This document shows positions 54,460-64,000 of a stretch of DNA of 64,000 bases, piece after piece. The notes below the pieces were generated by a model. That model was not told the DNA's origin. It did not search any database and worked only from the letters and a program-made list of their open reading frames with translations. This stretch comes from Pseudidiomarina aquimaris. GTDB lineage: Bacteria; Pseudomonadota; Gammaproteobacteria; Enterobacterales; Alteromonadaceae. A program made the translations under genes and the position numbers. Positions within the stretch are counted from its first letter, which is position 1. Every line of letters starts with the position of its first letter. The stretch spans positions 310,001 to 374,000 of the forward strand of contig NZ_PIPT01000001.1 in assembly GCF_003987395.1 (NCBI RefSeq). Direction: 5' to 3'.

Positions 54460-55120
54460 TCTGCTAGCAGCATTACTTATGGGGCTTGCCGGTGCTGGGC
54501 ATTGTTTGATGATGTGCGGCGGCCTCGCCGGTGCGCTCAATCGACCCGGCGACACGGCACCCAGTATTGCCGCATTAGTGAGTTACAACGCGGGCCGGAT
54601 AAGTTCTTATGCCCTCGCCGGCACTTTAGTAGGCCTACTAAGCCAAGCAATACTCAGTGGTATTGGCCCGGGGCTTCTTATTCTGCGCTTTGTTGCAGCC
54701 TTTTTCCTTATTGCCCTGGGCTGCTATTTCGGAGGCTGGTGGTTTGGCTTGCAGAAACTTGAACGCCTCGGCCGGCCCCTATGGCAACGTCTTGCCCCAA
54801 GCGCAGCGAAATTACGCCAAGGCAACGGACTGCTTACCCGTTACTTGGCCGGTACGCTATGGGGTTGGTTGCCATGTGGTTTAGTTTACAGTGCGCTGAG
54901 CTGGGCTGCCCTCAGTGGCTCCCCTGCCACTGGCGCGCTCTATATGCTGGCGTTCGGCCTCGGCACGTTACCGGCAATGCTGGCGATGGGCTGGTTCAGT
55001 GGCGCCCTACAAAGTATTCTAAAAGCTCAAGGCTTTCGCCAAGCGATGGGCGTTCTAATGATTGTTTATGGCTTGTGGGTAGCGGTTATTGCGTTGCGTC
55101 AAACCTTAGTATTCAACTAG
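54449..55120 (+). CDS. TauE/SafE-like (sulfite exporter family) membrane protein
   Basis: 223 residues from ATG 54449, inside the end of ccoS. About six membrane helices. The motif MGLAGAGHCLMMCGGLAGAL near the N-terminus, with paired cysteine/histidine, and WGWLPCGLVYSALSWAA in the middle are typical of the DsbD_2/TauE-type proteins that follow ccoS in many gammaproteobacteria. Probably takes part in copper or redox handling for oxidase assembly. The 'sulfite exporter' name is generic. Confidence 0.85.
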   Translation: MTLDLLAALLMGLAGAGHCLMMCGGLAGALNRPGDTAPSIAALVSYNAGRISSYALAGTLVGLLSQAILSGIGPGLLILRFVAAFFLIALGCYFGGWWFGLQKLERLGRPLWQRLAPSAAKLRQGNGLLTRYLAGTLWGWLPCGLVYSALSWAALSGSPATGALYMLAFGLGTLPAMLAMGWFSGALQSILKAQGFRQAMGVLMIVYGLWVAVIALRQTLVFN

Positions 55121-55183
55121 TTGGCTTACCCTCGATTTTCTGACTAAACTGACATTATCAGTGTGATTTAATTGAGGTGTGAT

Positions 55184-56113
55184 ATGTCTTGCGTCAAAAA
55201 TATTCTCGTCGTGCTCGACCCCGACAAGCAGCAACAAAAAGCGCTCAACCGCGCCTTGCACTTGGCCCGTATCAGTCAGGCTCGCGTTACCTTGATGCTT
55301 TCGATCTATGACTTCTCGTATGAAATGACCACCATGCTGGCGGCCGAAGAGCGCAACACCATGCGCGACAGCCTCATCAATGATCGTAAAGTTTGGATCA
55401 CCGATCTGCTGGAAGACTACAACACCCGTGACTTGCAAATTGATATCAAAGTGCTCTGGCACAATCGGCCTTACGAAGCCATTATCGAAACCGCAATAAA
55501 GGGTGAGCACGATATTATCGTCAAAGCGACGCATCCTCACGAGGGCTTGGCTCACATTATCTTTACCCCAACGGACTGGCACCTTTTACGTAAGGCCCCG
55601 AGTCTTGTGTTGCTGGTCAAAGAACATGAATGGCCCGAACATGGCAAGGTACTCGCTGCTATCCACACAACTGGGGAAAGTGAGCATCACGACAGCTTGA
55701 ATGTGCGTATCACCGAAGCTGCCAAAGGCTTTGCGAAATGCTTGCATAGCGAAGTTCACCTCGTGAACGCCTACCCAGGCGCCCCCGTGACCATTGCCGC
55801 AGAAATTCCCGAGTTCGATACGGCAAATTACCGCGAAGTCATTGCTGAGAACCATCAACATGCGCTTGCCGAACACGCCAAGAAATTCGATATTGAAGCG
55901 ACTCAACAACATGTGCGTGAGGGCCTGCCCGAACAAGTGATACCCGAACTTGCCGAAGAGCTTGACGCGGAACTAGTGGTGCTCGGCACCATTGGCCGGA
56001 CTGGCTTCAGCGCGGCGCTGTTAGGCAACACCGCCGAACACGTCATTGAACAGATAAACTGTGATCTATTAGCAGTAAAACCTGCGGGATTTGAGACGCC
56101 AGTTAAGGTATAA
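55184..56113 (+). CDS. uspE: Universal stress protein UspE
   Basis: 309 residues, two tandem Usp domains (about 1-150 and 160-305). The second ends with VLGTIGRTGFSAALLGNTAEHVIEQINCDLLAVKP, the ATP-binding loop region. ATG 55184 was chosen over an upstream GTG because GAGGTG precedes it. In E. coli uspE lies next to fnr; here it directly follows the cbb3 accessory genes with only 63 bp between and no fnr. Confidence 0.94.
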   Translation: MSCVKNILVVLDPDKQQQKALNRALHLARISQARVTLMLSIYDFSYEMTTMLAAEERNTMRDSLINDRKVWITDLLEDYNTRDLQIDIKVLWHNRPYEAIIETAIKGEHDIIVKATHPHEGLAHIIFTPTDWHLLRKAPSLVLLVKEHEWPEHGKVLAAIHTTGESEHHDSLNVRITEAAKGFAKCLHSEVHLVNAYPGAPVTIAAEIPEFDTANYREVIAENHQHALAEHAKKFDIEATQQHVREGLPEQVIPELAEELDAELVVLGTIGRTGFSAALLGNTAEHVIEQINCDLLAVKPAGFETPVKV

Positions 56114-56170
56114 TCCGCCCACTTTTTAGCGCGCATCGCGCATTATTTGTTCGATTAAGTGGGAAGGTTT

Positions 56171-57121
56171 ATGAGTTCTGCAGCTTTAAGCGACAGCGAC
56201 AAAAAACAACGTTACAACTTCAACAAGCTTGAAAAACGCTTGCGCCGCCATGTCGGGCGGGCAATCGAAGACTTCAACATGATTGAAGATGGTGACAAAG
56301 TCATGGTGTGCTTATCTGGCGGCAAAGATAGCTATACCCTGCTCGCGATTTTGCGTTTCCTGCAGAAAATTGCCCCAATTCAATTTTCTATCGTGGCGGT
56401 GAATCTTGACCAGAAGCAGCCCGGCTTCCCAGAACATATTCTTCCAGCTTACCTCGAGCAAGAAGGTGTCGACTACCGCATCATTGAAGAAGACACCTAT
56501 AGTATCGTCAAAGAAAAGATCCCTGCAGGTAAAACCACCTGCTCGCTCTGTTCGCGTTTGCGCCGCGGTATTCTTTATCGTGTGGCGAAAGAACTTGGTG
56601 CAACTAAAATCGCCTTAGGACATCATCGTGACGATATGGTTGAGACCTTGATGCTGAATATGTTCTACGGGGGCAAAATGAAATCGATGCCAGCCAAGCT
56701 GGTAAGCGATAATGGCGAGCACGTCGTCATTCGACCGCTCGCCTATGTGCGTGAGAAGGATATCGAGCGTTACGCAGAGTACCAACAATTCCCTATCATT
56801 CCGTGTAACCTTTGTGGTTCGCAAGAAAACTTACAACGTAAAGTCATTAAAGAGATGTTGCGTCAATGGGATCGACAATATCCGGGGCGCATTGAGAGCA
56901 TGTTCACCGCAATGCAAAACGTTGTGCCCTCGCACCTTGCTGACAATCAATTGTTTGACTTCAAAACCATTGCCGCTGATGGCGTCACCAATGAACTCGG
57001 CGACACTGCTTTTGACCACAGTGTACCGAGTGATTTTCTAAATTACCGTGACGAAGAGGACGACGAAGCGGCACAGAACGACCGCCTCGGTGTTATTCAG
57101 GTGCGGAATTTGAACGCGTAG
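56171..57121 (+). CDS. ttcA: tRNA 2-thiocytidine synthase TtcA
   Basis: Thiolates cytidine 32 of certain tRNAs using an Fe-S cluster. 316 residues from ATG 56171, as GGGAAGG just before it is its RBS, not part of the protein. PP-loop SGGKDS at 49-54, cysteine pairs C124/C127 (CSLC) and C212/C215 (CNLC). A TATAAT lies at 56110-56115, at the end of uspE. The 3' end overlaps the convergent glucosaminidase gene by 29 bp. Confidence 0.97.
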   Translation: MSSAALSDSDKKQRYNFNKLEKRLRRHVGRAIEDFNMIEDGDKVMVCLSGGKDSYTLLAILRFLQKIAPIQFSIVAVNLDQKQPGFPEHILPAYLEQEGVDYRIIEEDTYSIVKEKIPAGKTTCSLCSRLRRGILYRVAKELGATKIALGHHRDDMVETLMLNMFYGGKMKSMPAKLVSDNGEHVVIRPLAYVREKDIERYAEYQQFPIIPCNLCGSQENLQRKVIKEMLRQWDRQYPGRIESMFTAMQNVVPSHLADNQLFDFKTIAADGVTNELGDTAFDHSVPSDFLNYRDEEDDEAAQNDRLGVIQVRNLNA

Positions 57122-58013
57122 CTTGCTCTTCGCTGTCACCACTAAAGCCGGGCTCGGCAACGGGCCCCTCTTCATTCATCGGATCAGCAAGGGCGGTTAA
57201 GATCAACGGACGATTGACGCGAATCATCGCATTCAACTCTTCCACATAAGCCTCGCCGCGCTCCGAGTAGCTTAGCAAGCCAGGGGTGAGGTCAAGTGCG
57301 CGAATATCACGCCCCTGCCGCCGCTGCTCACTACGCAAACTACGTAACTCAAAATAAGCAGGATGGGTATTCAAGTTCCGCATGTAGCTTGCAATCGACT
57401 CATTCACCGAAGCGAATTTCCGTACTTCATGGGAGGCCTCAGCGCCCCGCGCTTCGGGTACTAGACCACAGCCTTCAGTGAAGCACCATTGGCCAAATAA
57501 ATTTAAGGCATCCAGCGCAAACCGCGAGGTTCCCCATGCAGACTCATTAGCGGCCTGTACCAAAACGAGCGTTTCGGGCACCACATCGACGCGGCGCTTG
57601 AGTAACGCAAAGGTCTCTTGTGCTTCTTTTACGTTTGCTAAGCTGAAATCCACACGGTACTGCTTAGCAAGATATTCAAGCCAGCTGTGTTGCTCGCGGG
57701 TCAGTGAATTCGGATTAAAACGCCACTTTGTATGTAATGCTTGTAAACCTTTTCGTTGTTCTTCAATACGGGCATTTTCCGCTGTTACTAACGGCGCTAA
57801 AAAGCCAAAAAAAGCCTGCTTTTTGTCTGCGGTTTGTTGATACTGCGAAAAATCCGGCAATGCGGTGATACGCGGAGCTTCCACCGCAATATCTCGCGCC
57901 GGAACCACGTTGTCATACAGGCGATACGGATTGGCAAGGTGCAGTGCTGTCGGTGCCACAACTGCTGCGGCAACAGCTAATAATGCAAGCATAAATAATC
58001 CAAAGCGTAACAT
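57093..58013 (-). CDS. Bax-like glucosaminidase-domain protein
   Basis: 306 residues. N-terminal hydrophobic segment (1-24, signal peptide or anchor) and a glucosaminidase domain (about 140-275) with the likely catalytic E157 in [12 protein letters not shown] and [20 protein letters not shown] near the end. Resembles E. coli Bax, a putative murein hydrolase. The C-terminal 30 residues are acidic and low-complexity, and their codons overlap the ttcA end on the other strand. It follows the upstream membrane-protein gene by 8 bp. Confidence 0.88.
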   Translation of the reverse strand: MLRFGLFMLALLAVAAAVVAPTALHLANPYRLYDNVVPARDIAVEAPRITALPDFSQYQQTADKKQAFFGFLAPLVTAENARIEEQRKGLQALHTKWRFNPNSLTREQHSWLEYLAKQYRVDFSLANVKEAQETFALLKRRVDVVPETLVLVQAANESAWGTSRFALDALNLFGQWCFTEGCGLVPEARGAEASHEVRKFASVNESIASYMRNLNTHPAYFELRSLRSEQRRQGRDIRALDLTPGLLSYSERGEAYVEELNAMIRVNRPLILTALADPMNEEGPVAEPGFSGDSEEQATRSNSAPE

Positions 58014-58021
58014 TTAGTCTC

Positions 58022-58813
58022 CTAAAGCTGAGCCTCGTCGGGCTGTTTCTCAATTTCGATGCTGCCATTAGGTACGCCGATAAGACGATTATAGATGACC
58101 CCTACCACGTTAAAGCTCATTGGAAAGGTAAAAATCAAACCTAAAAAGAGTGGCAGTGCACTGATAAAGATAATCACAAAAAGCACCACATAGATGCCTA
58201 GCACGGTGAACATTTTCTTATTCATGACCAAGAACGAGGCTAGGATTGCCCGCGTTACTTTTAGTCCACGCTCTAGGACCAATGGAATGGCCAGTAAGAA
58301 AGCAAACTGAAAATAAATCGCAGTAACCAAAACCAATGCCGAGGCTACAGCGCCCTCGCCAAAAATCAAAAAGAACAGTTCAGCCAACAACATGACCGCG
58401 AAGCTCATAATAAATGTGATGGCTAGTACTTGGGGTAAATGGCGCAGAGCTTCCGCAAAGCACTCCAGTCCGGGTTTGGTATCGCGCGCGTTCTTTAAAC
58501 CCATCAGCGTTACGATCGCGGTAAAGGGTGCCACGAAGATGACACTCAAGAATTGCTGTAACATTAAGTTGCGCGGGTCAGGCTGCTCTGCATCCACCGG
58601 AAAAAAGGACTCGGCAATGCCGGAAACAACGCCACTTACGATGATCAACACCGCAACGCCAAGCAGCATCATGGGTAGCGCTCGTAAAGTTATATCCCAG
58701 CTACGCTGTATCACATCACCAACAGCCAAAGGAACTTCTCCGCGTAATGCGGCAGCAAAATTGTCGGTTTGCGTTGACTGTTTTTGCGGTTCGTTCGGTT
58801 TAGAGTCCTGCAT
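58022..58813 (-). CDS. BPSS1780-like polytopic membrane protein
   Basis: 263 residues from ATG 58811-58813; an in-frame ATG at 58840 would add nine residues, and both have tolerable ribosome sites. Hydrophilic N-terminus (1-45), then about six hydrophobic segments with LRALPMMLLGVAVLIIVSGVVSG and LPLFLGLIFTFPMSFNVVGVIY. The pattern is like uncharacterised proteins of the BPSS1780/DUF2189 type. No enzyme motif. Divergent from rluE. Confidence 0.7.
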   Translation of the reverse strand: MQDSKPNEPQKQSTQTDNFAAALRGEVPLAVGDVIQRSWDITLRALPMMLLGVAVLIIVSGVVSGIAESFFPVDAEQPDPRNLMLQQFLSVIFVAPFTAIVTLMGLKNARDTKPGLECFAEALRHLPQVLAITFIMSFAVMLLAELFFLIFGEGAVASALVLVTAIYFQFAFLLAIPLVLERGLKVTRAILASFLVMNKKMFTVLGIYVVLFVIIFISALPLFLGLIFTFPMSFNVVGVIYNRLIGVPNGSIEIEKQPDEAQL

Positions 58814-58891
58814 GCGCACTTTTTCCTTTATACTTATCATTTGCGACCTAATTCGTATTCTACCATTATTCTAAGCGACACTGATAAGTCT

Positions 58892-59533
58892 ATGCCAAAG
58901 AAAAGCACTCCCGGGGCACGCCCCTTTCGTCGAAAAAGCCGCCGTAGTACTGCCACAGTGCAGTCAGGACAGGCACGGCCAGCGAACCCTAAATTAGTTT
59001 TGTTCAACAAACCCTACGGGGTTTTGACGCAATTTTCGGGGTCGGACGATGAAGCCACATTAAAACCTTACATTCCATTTAACGATGTCTACCCAGCAGG
59101 AAGACTCGATAAAGACAGTGAGGGCCTGCTGTTGTTGACCAATGATGGTTCGTTGCAGCACAAAATTAGTCATCCAAAACATAAACTTCCGAAAACCTAT
59201 TGGGTGCAAGTCGAAGGTATCCCCAGCGATGAAGTTCTGCAGCAACTCGCCGATGGTGTTGAGTTGAACGATGGTATGACCTTGCCGGCCGAAGTGATAC
59301 GCATGGATGAGCCCGCTAACCTGTGGCCACGTAACCCGCCGATTCGGGAACGTAAATCCGTACCAGATCAATGGTTATGCCTCACCATTCGCGAAGGGCG
59401 TAACCGCCAAGTTCGGCGAATGACGGCAGCAATTGGTCATCCTACCTTGCGCTTAATTCGCGCGGCAATAGGCCCGTGGCGCTTGGCAGGTTTACGGCCT
59501 GGTCAGTGGCGCGAAGTACCGCCAGTGTGGTAG
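58892..59533 (+). CDS. rluE: 23S rRNA pseudouridine-2457 synthase RluE
   Basis: 213 residues from ATG 58892; upstream in-frame codons extend into the divergent gap and are not conserved. A basic N-terminal tail (RPFRRKSRRSTATV) precedes the RsuA-type catalytic domain with PAGRLDKDSEGLLLLTNDG (catalytic Asp in GRLDKD) and EGRNRQVRRMTAAIGHPTLRL. No S4 domain, as in RluE. Confidence 0.95.
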   Translation: MPKKSTPGARPFRRKSRRSTATVQSGQARPANPKLVLFNKPYGVLTQFSGSDDEATLKPYIPFNDVYPAGRLDKDSEGLLLLTNDGSLQHKISHPKHKLPKTYWVQVEGIPSDEVLQQLADGVELNDGMTLPAEVIRMDEPANLWPRNPPIRERKSVPDQWLCLTIREGRNRQVRRMTAAIGHPTLRLIRAAIGPWRLAGLRPGQWREVPPVW

Positions 59534-59566
59534 AATTCGCGCGAATTTTTTGGAGTAAAGGTAGTT

Positions 59567-60678
59567 ATGGCGAACGCAGATAAAAAAGTTATTGTCGGTA
59601 TGTCGGGTGGTGTTGATTCTTCGGTATCAGCCTACCTATTGCTACAGCAAGGTTACCAAGTTGAAGGCCTGTTCATGAAGAACTGGGAAGAAGACGATAC
59701 TGACGAATACTGCGCCGCTGCGACTGACCTTGCCGATGCCGAGGCTGTGTGCGAGAAATTAGGTATCGAACTACATACCGTTAACTTTGCCGCCGAGTAT
59801 TGGGACAATGTGTTCGAGTACTTCCTTGAGGAATATCGGGCGGGGCGAACGCCAAATCCCGATATCATGTGCAACAAAGAAATTAAATTTAAAGCCTTTC
59901 TTGAGTTCGCAGCCGAGGCCTTAGGTGCAGACTATATTGCCACCGGCCATTATGTGCGTCGCCGCGAACACAACGGCAAGTTCCAACTCTTGCGCGGTCT
60001 CGATAACAATAAAGACCAAAGCTACTTTCTTTATACTTTGTCTCATGAGCACGTGGCACAAACACTCTTCCCTGTGGGCGAACTAGAGAAGCCTGAAGTG
60101 CGCAGAATCGCTGAAGAGCAAGGCCTCGTCACCGCAGATAAAAAGGACTCTACAGGGATTTGTTTTATTGGCGAGCGCAAGTTTAAAGACTTTTTACAAA
60201 CCTACTTACCCGCGCGCCCAGGTGCCATCGAGAACGTCGACGGCGACGTCTTAGGTGAGCATGAAGGCTTGATGTACCACACCCTTGGGCAACGCAAGGG
60301 CTTGCACATCGGTGGGCTGGCTAATGCTGGCGACGAGCCGTGGTATGTCGTAGATAAAGATGTTGAGCGCAACGTACTGGTGGTGGCGCAAGGTAAACAT
60401 CATCCACGTCTGTTCTCGAAGGGGTTGATCGCCGGACAATTGCACTGGGTCGACCGTGTAGGCCCGCAAGATAAGCTTTCCTGCGTGGTGAAAACACGCT
60501 ATCGCCAACAAGATATTCCATGTGAGTTGAAAGTGCTCGCTGACGGTAAGGTCCAAGTCGAATTTGCTGAGCCGGTTGCTGCAGTAACGCCCGGGCAATC
60601 CGCCGTTTTCTATCTTGACGAGGTTTGCCTTGGTGGCGGCATTATTGAGTCGCGTATTGCGGATCATGAGGTTTTACT

Positions 60679-60682
<4 letters not shown>
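59567..60682 (+). CDS. mnmA: tRNA 2-thiouridylase MnmA
   Basis: Makes 2-thiouridine at wobble position 34 of Lys, Glu and Gln tRNAs. 371 residues. PP-loop [10 protein letters not shown] (11-20). Catalytic cysteines C102 ([15 protein letters not shown]) and C199 ([12 protein letters not shown]), the same numbers as in E. coli. RBS AAAGGTAGTT. It overlaps hflD by 4 bp, the same order as in E. coli (mnmA-hflD-purB). Confidence 0.98.
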
Positions 60683-62702
<2,020 letters not shown>

Positions 62703-62706
62703 GCTG

Positions 62707-63852
62707 ATGCAATTACAACTCAACTCTAGCGCTTTCCTCGCCGATCATTGGCAGAAAAAACCGTTACTTATTCGTAACGGTTTTGCTCAGTTTGCCGACT
62801 TGATCGAACCTGAGTTACTCGCAGGCTTAGCCATGGAAGAAGCGGTCGATGCCCGAATTATCCGGCAAGTTGGCGAACAATGGGATGTCGAACATGGTCC
62901 GTTTGAGGACTATGAGCGCTTTGGTGAGAGCGATTGGACCTTGTTAGTGCAAGCGGTGAATGAATGGTTTCCCGAAGTCCAAGAGCTGTTGAGTGCGTTT
63001 CGCTTTCTACCGGACTGGCGTGTCGATGACATTATGGTCAGTTTTGCCACTGAAAATGGTGGTGTAGGCGCTCATCTCGACCAATACGATGTGTTTATCA
63101 TCCAAGGTGGTGGACGCCGTCACTGGCGCGTGGGTGAACGCAGTGCAAACCTTGCGGAGTATTGCCCACATCCTGATCTCAAACAACTTAAAGATAGCCA
63201 ATTCGATGCGGTTATTGATGCGGTGCTGGAGCCTGGCGATGTGCTGTACATTCCAGCTGGATGCCCGCACCATGGCATAGCTCTCGAGCCGAGTATTAAT
63301 TATTCAGTTGGCTTTCGGGCACCCAACAGCGCTGAATGGATGGCACAGATAGCCGATCAATTTCTCGCCTCAGAACTGCCTTTTCCACGCTACCAAGATC
63401 CGCAGTTAAACGCTCAGACTCCATCGTATCAACTGCAGGAAACCGAGCTTGAGCAAGTACGCAACCTACTGGTGCAACAATTGCAAACGCCAGAAGGTGC
63501 CGATGCTATCGCGCGCGTAATGTCGCAATCGAAGCGCCCACTAGCTGGAGCTGAAGACACCCTGAGCGTGACCGAACTGTTGAGTTACGCTGCTACGGAT
63601 ATGCTGATCGGCCGTACACCCGGCGCTCGAATTGTCCGCAGCCCTAACGGTGAACTTTATGCCAACGGTGAAGCTCTGCCCGCCTTATCAGCTGACGCAG
63701 CAAAACAATTGCTTGAACTGCGCGGTGAACAATTGCTAGCAACGCAATCGGATTTACTGGCTGATAGCCAAGCGTGTGAATGCCTCGTCGATTTAATTCA
63801 GCAAGGTGTGTTGTATTTAGTACGCGAGATTTCGGAAGAGAATGACAGCTAA
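62707..63852 (+). CDS. roxA: Ribosomal protein uL16 arginine hydroxylase RoxA (YcfD)
   Basis: Fe(II)/2-oxoglutarate oxygenase that hydroxylates an arginine of ribosomal protein L16. 381 residues (E. coli 373). JmjC-type cupin with iron ligands H123 and D125 (GAHLDQYD) and H188 (GCPHHG). INYSVGFRAPN follows. A C-terminal winged-helix dimer domain completes it. The start is 4 bp after purB, so it is probably part of the mnmA-hflD-purB transcript. Confidence 0.96.
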   Translation: MQLQLNSSAFLADHWQKKPLLIRNGFAQFADLIEPELLAGLAMEEAVDARIIRQVGEQWDVEHGPFEDYERFGESDWTLLVQAVNEWFPEVQELLSAFRFLPDWRVDDIMVSFATENGGVGAHLDQYDVFIIQGGGRRHWRVGERSANLAEYCPHPDLKQLKDSQFDAVIDAVLEPGDVLYIPAGCPHHGIALEPSINYSVGFRAPNSAEWMAQIADQFLASELPFPRYQDPQLNAQTPSYQLQETELEQVRNLLVQQLQTPEGADAIARVMSQSKRPLAGAEDTLSVTELLSYAATDMLIGRTPGARIVRSPNGELYANGEALPALSADAAKQLLELRGEQLLATQSDLLADSQACECLVDLIQQGVLYLVREISEENDS

Positions 63853-63870
63853 CTTTAATGGTTAGCTGTC
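63844..63870. terminator. Possible bidirectional terminator at the roxA stop
   Basis: GACAGCTAAC and GTTAGCTGTC form a perfect 10-bp stem that includes the roxA stop codon. T runs are poor on both sides, so it may be a 3'-end stability structure. It sits between convergent genes. Confidence 0.5.
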
Positions 63871-63893
63871 GACCAGCTCGTTGCTAATAATAG

Positions 63894-64000
63894 TTATTGC
63901 TGCCACAAACTCTCGGTTTGCACGGCATCATGAATACCTTCGGCACGACTGATCAGATACTGTGCGTATTTGATCTGCTCGTCATCTTGTTGCGCTTTCG
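63894..64000 (-). CDS. C-terminal end of an unidentified protein, cut by window
   Basis: The minus strand is open from the right edge to a TAA at 63896-63894, encoding 34 residues that end in ISRAEGIHDAVQTESLWQQ. The stretch is helical and polar. Too short to identify. The frame is supported by lack of stops, by coding-like composition and by the convergent stem-loop. Confidence 0.5.
   Translation of the reverse strand, partial: KAQQDDEQIKYAQYLISRAEGIHDAVQTESLWQQ

Noticed and set aside
59534-59552. AATTCGCGCGAATT followed by T run between rluE and mnmA as a terminator
   Set aside because: The palindrome allows only a 5-bp stem with GCGC loop; too weak to call.

Overview
The window is a chromosomal segment of a marine-type gammaproteobacterium, most likely Alteromonadales and plausibly Idiomarinaceae. 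I infer this from protein content and gene order, not from a search. Supporting features are a 480-residue NAD-type GAPDH beside pykA, a 180-kDa-class NAD-glutamate dehydrogenase beside pepN, several amino-acid and sodium-coupled transporters, peptidases (M61, M14, M1), a cbb3 oxidase cluster, and the enterobacterial-like order pepN/pyrD/zapC/rlmKL/uup/rmf/fabA/ycbZ. No rRNA, CRISPR array or classical insertion sequence was seen.

Layout. 1-1174: 5' part of an M61 peptidase (minus strand). 1332-4130: a LytS/LytTR two-component pair and a lipoprotein. 4132-7197: pykA and gap, divergent. 7267-10152: M14 carboxypeptidase and an AGCS alanine/sodium symporter with a large insert. 10294-14378: zinc ribbon, YeaC-like, msrC, a small acidic protein, proQ and prc, tightly packed. 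14488-17401: NSS and NhaC transporters. 17425-26750: pepN, gdhB, pyrD, zapC. 26763-34847: cpdB, initiator tRNA, rlmKL, glutaredoxin-like protein, uup, DUF3466 protein. 35038-38712: rmf, fabA, ycbZ/lonH-like protease, TraB/GumN protein.

38868-40854 is the most unusual part. A near-perfect dif site (40827-40854) marks the chromosome terminus. A second half-dif lies 1959 bp to its left. Between them is a compact element with only two protein genes: an HUH rolling-circle Rep and a DUF3653-type HTH protein. The rest of it is hairpins, direct repeats and a terminator. This looks like an integrative element exploiting Xer recombination, related to filamentous phages or their satellites but without coat, assembly or secretion genes.

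41016-45705: RND efflux operon with an added exported SRPBCC-like protein, preceded by a perfect palindrome. 45825-47840: QmcA/NfeD membrane pair and a lone lipoprotein. 48017-55120: ccoNOQP, fixH, ccoI, ccoS and a TauE/SafE-like membrane protein, with neither ccoG nor fnr in its frequent place. 55184-59533: uspE, ttcA, a Bax-like glucosaminidase, a membrane protein and rluE. 59567-63852: mnmA, hflD, purB, roxA. The last 107 bases hold the 3' end of an unidentified minus-strand gene.

Main themes are central carbon and amino-acid metabolism, peptide scavenging, microaerobic respiration, tRNA/rRNA modification and terminus biology. Notable regulatory DNA includes FadR/FabR-like sites at fabA, a 22-bp tandem repeat at gdhB, a 13-bp perfect inverted repeat inside the start of pepN, and a hairpin that would bury the rep ribosome-binding site.
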